Assembly (NCBI GenBank): GCA_034769895.1
Contig: CM068372.1
Coordinates: forward strand, 236,176,843 to 236,240,842
Length of the DNA stretch: 64,000 nucleotides
Reading direction: 5' to 3'
DNA from: Magicicada septendecula
Taxonomy: Eukaryota > Arthropoda > Insecta > Hemiptera > Cicadidae
A program made the translations under genes and the position numbers. Position 1 is the first letter of the stretch; each line of letters begins with the position of its first letter. The notes under the pieces are model-generated. The model was given only the letters and a program-made list of their open reading frames with translations. It was not told the origin of the DNA and did no database searches. Of this stretch, positions 59,801-64,000 are shown one piece after another.

Positions 59801-59929
59801 TGTTTGATTCAGTATAACTTGAGAATTTCCACACGCAACACGAAGGTGATGGCTTTCCTGGGAAGCAATCCTGTGAGAGCCAAAATAATGACTAACAACC
59901 AATTGAACAAACCTCTCACTTTAGCTACC
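56828..59929. other. intergenic, nothing recognised
   Basis: Three kilobases with no family motifs. A run of 12 G lies at 59197-59208, followed by TACGGAATACT twice. Confidence 0.5.
59197..59208. repeat. poly-G run
   Basis: Twelve consecutive G. Confidence 0.95.
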
Positions 59930-60370
59930 TAGGGTATGATATATCATATGAGACCAATAGAGACATAATCAATAAACTACATAAGTTTCAAATTATGTCC
60001 GGCACCATAAGAAGAAACTAAAAAACAAAACGCGGAAAGATACTCAGCTCAAGTTTTACAAGGTAACAGGTATCCCTATGCTTCTTTATGGAAGTGCGTC
60101 ATGGATAATAAGAAAGAGAGATAAAAGCCGGACATGATGAAATTTCTAAGATCAATCAAAGGTTGTTCTAAACAAGATCGATTTAGAAATGAAGAGATTA
60201 AAGAATATTTGGAAATATACAACTTAAATGAGAAAATAGAGTTGCATAGAAGAAATTGGAAGGGTCACCTGGAGCGTACGGGTGATCGAAGACTGCCGAA
60301 AGCGGCAAGTAGATACAAACCAGCTGGAAGAAGAAGCGTGGGGACACCAAAGAAAAGATGGGAGTAAATC
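59930..60370 (+). pseudogene. LINE ORF2 C-terminal fragment (RTE-like)
   Basis: Forward blocks read INKLHKFQIMSGTIRRN (after about 59968), QLKFYKVTGIPMLLYGSASW (about 60048-60105), then in a second frame from 60134 MKFLRSIKGCSKQDRFRNEEIKEYL, WKGHLERTGDRRLPKAA and GRRSVGTPKKRWE. These are the LYGSE.W, KGCTR.DRIRNE and GRPKKRW blocks after the reverse transcriptase in insect RTE-like LINEs. Stops between blocks show it is dead. It belongs to a lineage related to, but distinct from, the copy at 14978. Confidence 0.82.
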
Positions 60371-60609
60371 CTATGAAGCCGAAACAGGCACCAAGGCCTA
60401 ACCTATGTTGGGGAAGAATTTCTAAAAAAAAAATTTTAAGCCATATGAAATTTTAGACGTTTGGTAAACACCAAGGCAATAATTAAACAACTAAATATTA
60501 TAAATTCCTTAAAGTGGGAGTACTATATTGTAATGCACTGTAGAAGATGTATATTCGCAGACAATTCTTTTTCCCTATTATCAAATTCTATTCAGCCTTA
60601 GTTTATTTT

Positions 60610-61322
60610 AAATATCGGTATGGAGAAACATACATGACTTCCATGTTCTAAGATTTATATTTAAAATCATTTTCGAAATGAAATATTTCCATAGAAACTA
60701 CATCTTTCTTCAGCCTTAACCACAGTACTGTAGTCATTAACGTATATTACCTCAAGTTAGCGCATCCGATTTTCACTGACGATGGCAGTCGATGACACTG
60801 CCGAAACGTATGGTTTTGCAGAAAACATTGGACCACGGCCAAACAGCCCGGGAAGGAATTTTAACAACAAACTACTTCTTTGTTGCCGATAACGTAGTAC
60901 AGATATAAAAAATTATACCCTCCCCCTTCAACTACCCTTTTCATTTATAGATATTTCATCTACCTTTTTATATTGGATTATGACCTTCTTTTCAGGATAC
61001 TTTATATCCAAATTAAGTACTTTACTCTTGTTAAAACATAAAACATTGCAGGTAAACTACCCCTTCCCCTTAACCGATCTTCGCCAAAATCAATAGGCCT
61101 TGAGTCCTCTATAACTCGGGCACACATGCAAAAAATTATTTGATTCTGTTTGAATTTGCGACAGTCATCGTTCGCCATAGAAAACATTCTACACACACAC
61201 ACACACATTTCGGAAAATGACTTTTCTTCATGTTTTGAGGGTTACAATCAGAATCAGCCCTTATCTCGAACACGATTTTTTTTCGCCATCGCCATTTCCT
61301 TATGGAACATGGAAGTAAAAAT
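60610..61322 (-). mobile_element. rearranged relative of the hAT at 6076, inverted
   Basis: The complement matches 6093-6625 over many blocks (GGAACATGGAAGTAAAAA, CATCTACC, CAATAGGCCTTGAGTCCTCT, GATTCTGTTTGAATTTG) and joins directly to sequence equivalent to about 7575-7650 (ATAAATTTTAGGACATGG in the other copy). The CAGTGG terminus is missing: similarity stops at 61322. A 167-bp insert splits it. Confidence 0.85.
60702..60868 (+). mobile_element. 167-bp insert with hammerhead-like motif, 7-bp TSD
   Basis: AAACTAC stands at 60695-60701 and 60869-60875; the uninterrupted relative at 6590-6605 has it once (complement). Inside, CTGACGA (60776-60782), a GGCAGT/ACTGCC stem and GAAAC (60803-60807) follow the same order as in the Penelope-like copies. 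It ends GGGAAGGAATTTTAACAAC. It is likely a truncated Penelope-like or SINE-like copy. Confidence 0.7.
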
Positions 61323-61830
61323 GCTTCTTGTCCTCATACTGCACTACGCTTGCGTTCCATCGTACTCCTGCCGTGTACCCCGCAACTATAAGAACACAAG
61401 TTTAACGACACAGTAAGACGTATTTGCTGTAGGTTACACCCGACATGCGTGGTTCGTAAACGTCAGGTGACGAAAAAGCTGAAAATGTTGTTCATCCTAA
61501 TGAACTGAACAATGCTGTGGCCAAGATTCTTCAACTGACTCTACAAGGGCTCTGCAAGCGGCGATATTTCAACTGTCTTTTCAATAGAAACTGAAACGTT
61601 ATTTACTGCACGAGACTGAACTCTGTGTCTCTAATGGAGGGGATACAGTATGAGTGAGTGTGTTTGTGTTAGGAGCGTTAGTTTGTCAAGGCCAATGATT
61701 CATGATAGCTGCCACGCGCTGTTCGCAGTCAGACTAGCATCCACTCGCTTAGGATTAGTGTACTTTTAGTTACTTTCTGTTAGTAAGTGAATTGTCCTGT
61801 TATTTTTTTATTTGTAGTTGTCTATTCACA
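61323..61830. other. intergenic upstream of the DDE-like pseudogene
   Basis: No motif recognised; may include the old promoter or leader of the pseudogene. Confidence 0.4.
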
Positions 61831-62130
61831 ATGTCTTTTCAAGGGTTGTCGAAAGAAAGAAACTGAAGTTTCGTTGTTCACAGTGAAGGTGGCGAAATAA
61901 TTAGTCATATAATTGAAAAATGTTATGAAGAAAAACAACGAAACTCGCTGACTCAAGCAACAAAACGAGATGCGTATTACTATAATAAATGGGAAGGCTT
62001 CGTTAAATACTTGAGAAACCAAAGGAAATGCAGTGCAGAAGGAAAGCTCTCCACACCGAGAAAAAACGTCAAACATGTGACAAAATAAAACTATTTCTTG
62101 ATGATTTTGAAAGTGTGTTTTGATAACGTA
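61831..62130 (+). pseudogene. N-terminal part of a DDE-transposase-like gene (two stops)
   Basis: ATG at 61831 starts MSFQGLSKERN, then TGA at 61864-61866. The same frame continues with EIISHIIEKCYEEKQRN, QATKRDAYYY and KLSTPRKNVKHV, TAA at 62086-62088, then NYFLMILKVCFDNVM. The order (helix with EE, KA-type helix with Arg, LSTP.K, then a D-F-D-like block) follows the start of a family of insect DDE_3-type proteins derived from transposases, whose N-terminus is a DNA-binding helix-turn-helix. The catalytic domain is absent. It may be a retrocopy fragment or one exon of a dead gene. Recognition is by pattern only. Confidence 0.5.
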
Positions 62131-62200
62131 ATGTGAATCGGTATTTCTCAGTAGTCGTCGGTTTGTTTACACCACTGCGCGTGCCTACGCGTGCGCGTGT

Positions 62201-62204
<4 letters not shown>

Positions 62205-62254
<50 letters not shown>
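62205..62254. repeat. (TC)n microsatellite
   Basis: Fifty bases of uninterrupted TC. Confidence 0.97.
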
Positions 62255-62259
<5 letters not shown>

Positions 62260-64000
62260 TCTTGCACAGACATAGAGTTCAGTCTAAAGCAGTACAAGAT
62301 CCAGTGGTCACTAAAGATTCAATACCTACCTTCGGCTGAAGCCAGGAATATTACAGCGTGACAACAGCACACGAAGACGACCCGAACAAATCTCAGAAAA
62401 ACTGTAGACAAAGGATGCAGGGGACTTTACCCAAGACAACTGATGGAGACACAAGAAAATCCAGACCGCACTGCCAAACCATTACACCGTTTAGACTAAT
62501 CACATACCTATAAACGTAAAAAGCATTACGACGAGATTTCGGAGTAGAGTATTGCACGATTTAGTCTCTCGGAATCGTTTTTACGTTGATAAGCTTACAC
62601 TGTTAATCTTTTTACAGTTTTTTTTTTAAATATACACTGTAAAGTTTTTTACGCTTTAAAGCTGAAAACAAATATACTCCACAGTCCAAAAAAACATTTA
62701 TATCGAACGACTAATGATTACGAATGCTTCAATCGCAAAATGATTTCGGTCAGTCAGTTTCCTCGATTGGAAAAAAAGTTTTTCTTTCAGTTGCTACAGA
62801 ATACAGATAAACAGATTACGGTATCGATTCTGTGGTTTCACTAGGAAAGTAGTTTAACAGAGTCACATACATCAATACTGAGTAAAACTGTACAAACCGA
62901 CTAGCAACAAAAGGAAGTTCAAATACAGGTTCTGAATTATAGTTCATTCAGAATAACGAATCAGCAACGTCGCTTTCCCATGTGACTGTTTATACCGTAT
63001 TTGGTTCTCGCTATCGTCTAAGTCGATTTAAGATTCCGATATCTAGAAATTCATATACACGTTAATTGCCTGCTCAAGCGCACTTTAAAAGCAATTCTCT
63101 CCATCTTGTGAAACATCCTTACCAAGTCGTTCCGCGATATACGTAGCAAGCGCTTACGTACTGCTCTTGCTGATTCACTATAGCAAATAATGCATCTGAC
63201 TCGACAAAAAACAAGTCTGAAACCAACTAGGTTTGAATATTAGCAAAAGTATTTACCTCGGTACACTAGTTGTGGATAGACGGGGAAAAAATACGCCAGA
63301 GCCGTACAGGAAATAGGAAGAACACGATGTCTTTTCTCTCATCAACAGTCTCACCTAATGGGGCAAAAGTATTTTACAGAGAATGGTATCGCCTCGCTGT
63401 CACTGTTTAATTGATTTTACGAATGATAAGAAATCAACGTTTCTTCAGGTTTTCAGGAAACTCGAATCGTCTACGCCTACCTAATGTTATCTCACTACTG
63501 ATTTTCCCTCCTCTCCTAAAGTACTTCGCACTGCGCCGTGTTCTTCACACAGTACTCAAATCTCATGGATCCCCAATCAATAAGTGTATTCTAGTTCTTT
63601 CTCACAGTAGTCGGCCATAACATGCACACCTTATAAAATATGTATAATCCTACACTGACAATTCTCTTCCCGTCTGTCGATCACGAATTTAGCTCACTAG
63701 TTGCCCTAACATAAGAGCAACATGACGTGACTACGTAGTGGGTTTGCATTAATATACAGTCAACTGAACCCCGCGAACAAACAATACTAGCAGTTTATCT
63801 TGGCCAGCCGATCCGAGTTAGTTTTAGACACTGAGCACCAGCAGAGGTCAAAAATGCATCTGGGAAAAACCAAATTTTTGTCTCATAAAAACAAAACAAT
63901 TTTGAGGATCAACATACGTCTTATTTTACTTATTACCAGACGACTTCCTTCTTCTAATGCTAAGCTAGCTAAGGACCCAGAATGTCAGTCTTAGTCGTTC
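62255..64000. other. intergenic, nothing recognised
   Basis: AT-rich; short open frames without motifs. A TACAGTCAACTGAACCCCGC stretch at about 63756 faintly resembles a pogo-type end, with no partner in the window. Confidence 0.45.

Noticed and set aside
63756..63790. Possible pogo/Tigger-type terminal repeat
   Set aside because: Single end, no matching partner before the window ends.
1..64000. CRISPR arrays, bacterial operons or tRNA/rRNA genes
   Set aside because: None seen; the composition and elements are those of an insect nuclear genome.

Overview
The window looks like repeat-filled, non-coding nuclear DNA from an insect. It is AT-rich, and the recognisable protein-coding stretches are all remnants of transposable elements or an endogenous retrovirus; I could not identify a host gene. 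Support for an insect comes from an errantivirus-like (Ty3/gypsy with env) provirus, several mariner elements, many short hAT elements with 8-bp target-site duplications (TSDs), a Penelope-like element with a GIY-YIG domain, jockey-like LINEs, and a short run of TTAGG-type repeats. The order or species cannot be fixed from the sequence alone.

Layout. 1-5953: the 3' part of an errantivirus-like provirus, with broken pol, broken env and a complete 1,010-bp LTR. 6076-7950: a non-autonomous hAT; a rearranged relative lies inverted at 60610-61322. 7995-15445: LINE tails, a hAT transposase scrap, a 740-bp hAT with a perfect TSD (11262-12001) and a dead full-length mariner (12608-13894). 16260-18250: a T-rich, strand-asymmetric block with no gene. 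19595-22424: a second mariner split by a 1,558-bp hAT that carries dense subterminal repeats. 25440-27250: a heavily decayed LINE. 29299-30790: a 5'-truncated LINE with a long poly-T (its poly-A tail on the other strand). 32526-32765: a large imperfect palindrome. 34831-36933: an element with long diverged inverted ends. 39240-41310: an old direct duplication with a 144-bp hAT MITE in one copy only. 41428-42032: a PIF/Harbinger-type element with a MADF-like ORF. 42233-43131: an unclassified element full of AAACAGTTTCG motifs. 44312-45169: a third mariner remnant. 45179-48810: two RTE-like repeats with (TA)n tails, then Penelope-like copies facing each other. 50490-52000: another decayed LINE. 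55276-56775: a hAT MITE with a jockey-type LINE inside it. 59930-62125: a LINE tail, the inverted hAT relative and a dead DDE-transposase-like gene start.

How the parts relate. The order of insertion can be read directly in several places: hAT into mariner at 20732, jockey into hAT at 55501, a 167-bp insert into the hAT relative at 60702, and a MITE into one arm of a duplication at 39518. Nearly all element genes carry frameshifts or stops, so the region appears to be a mostly inactive graveyard with a few younger, structurally clean insertions. Boundaries and family names come from reading by eye; no similarity searches were run.
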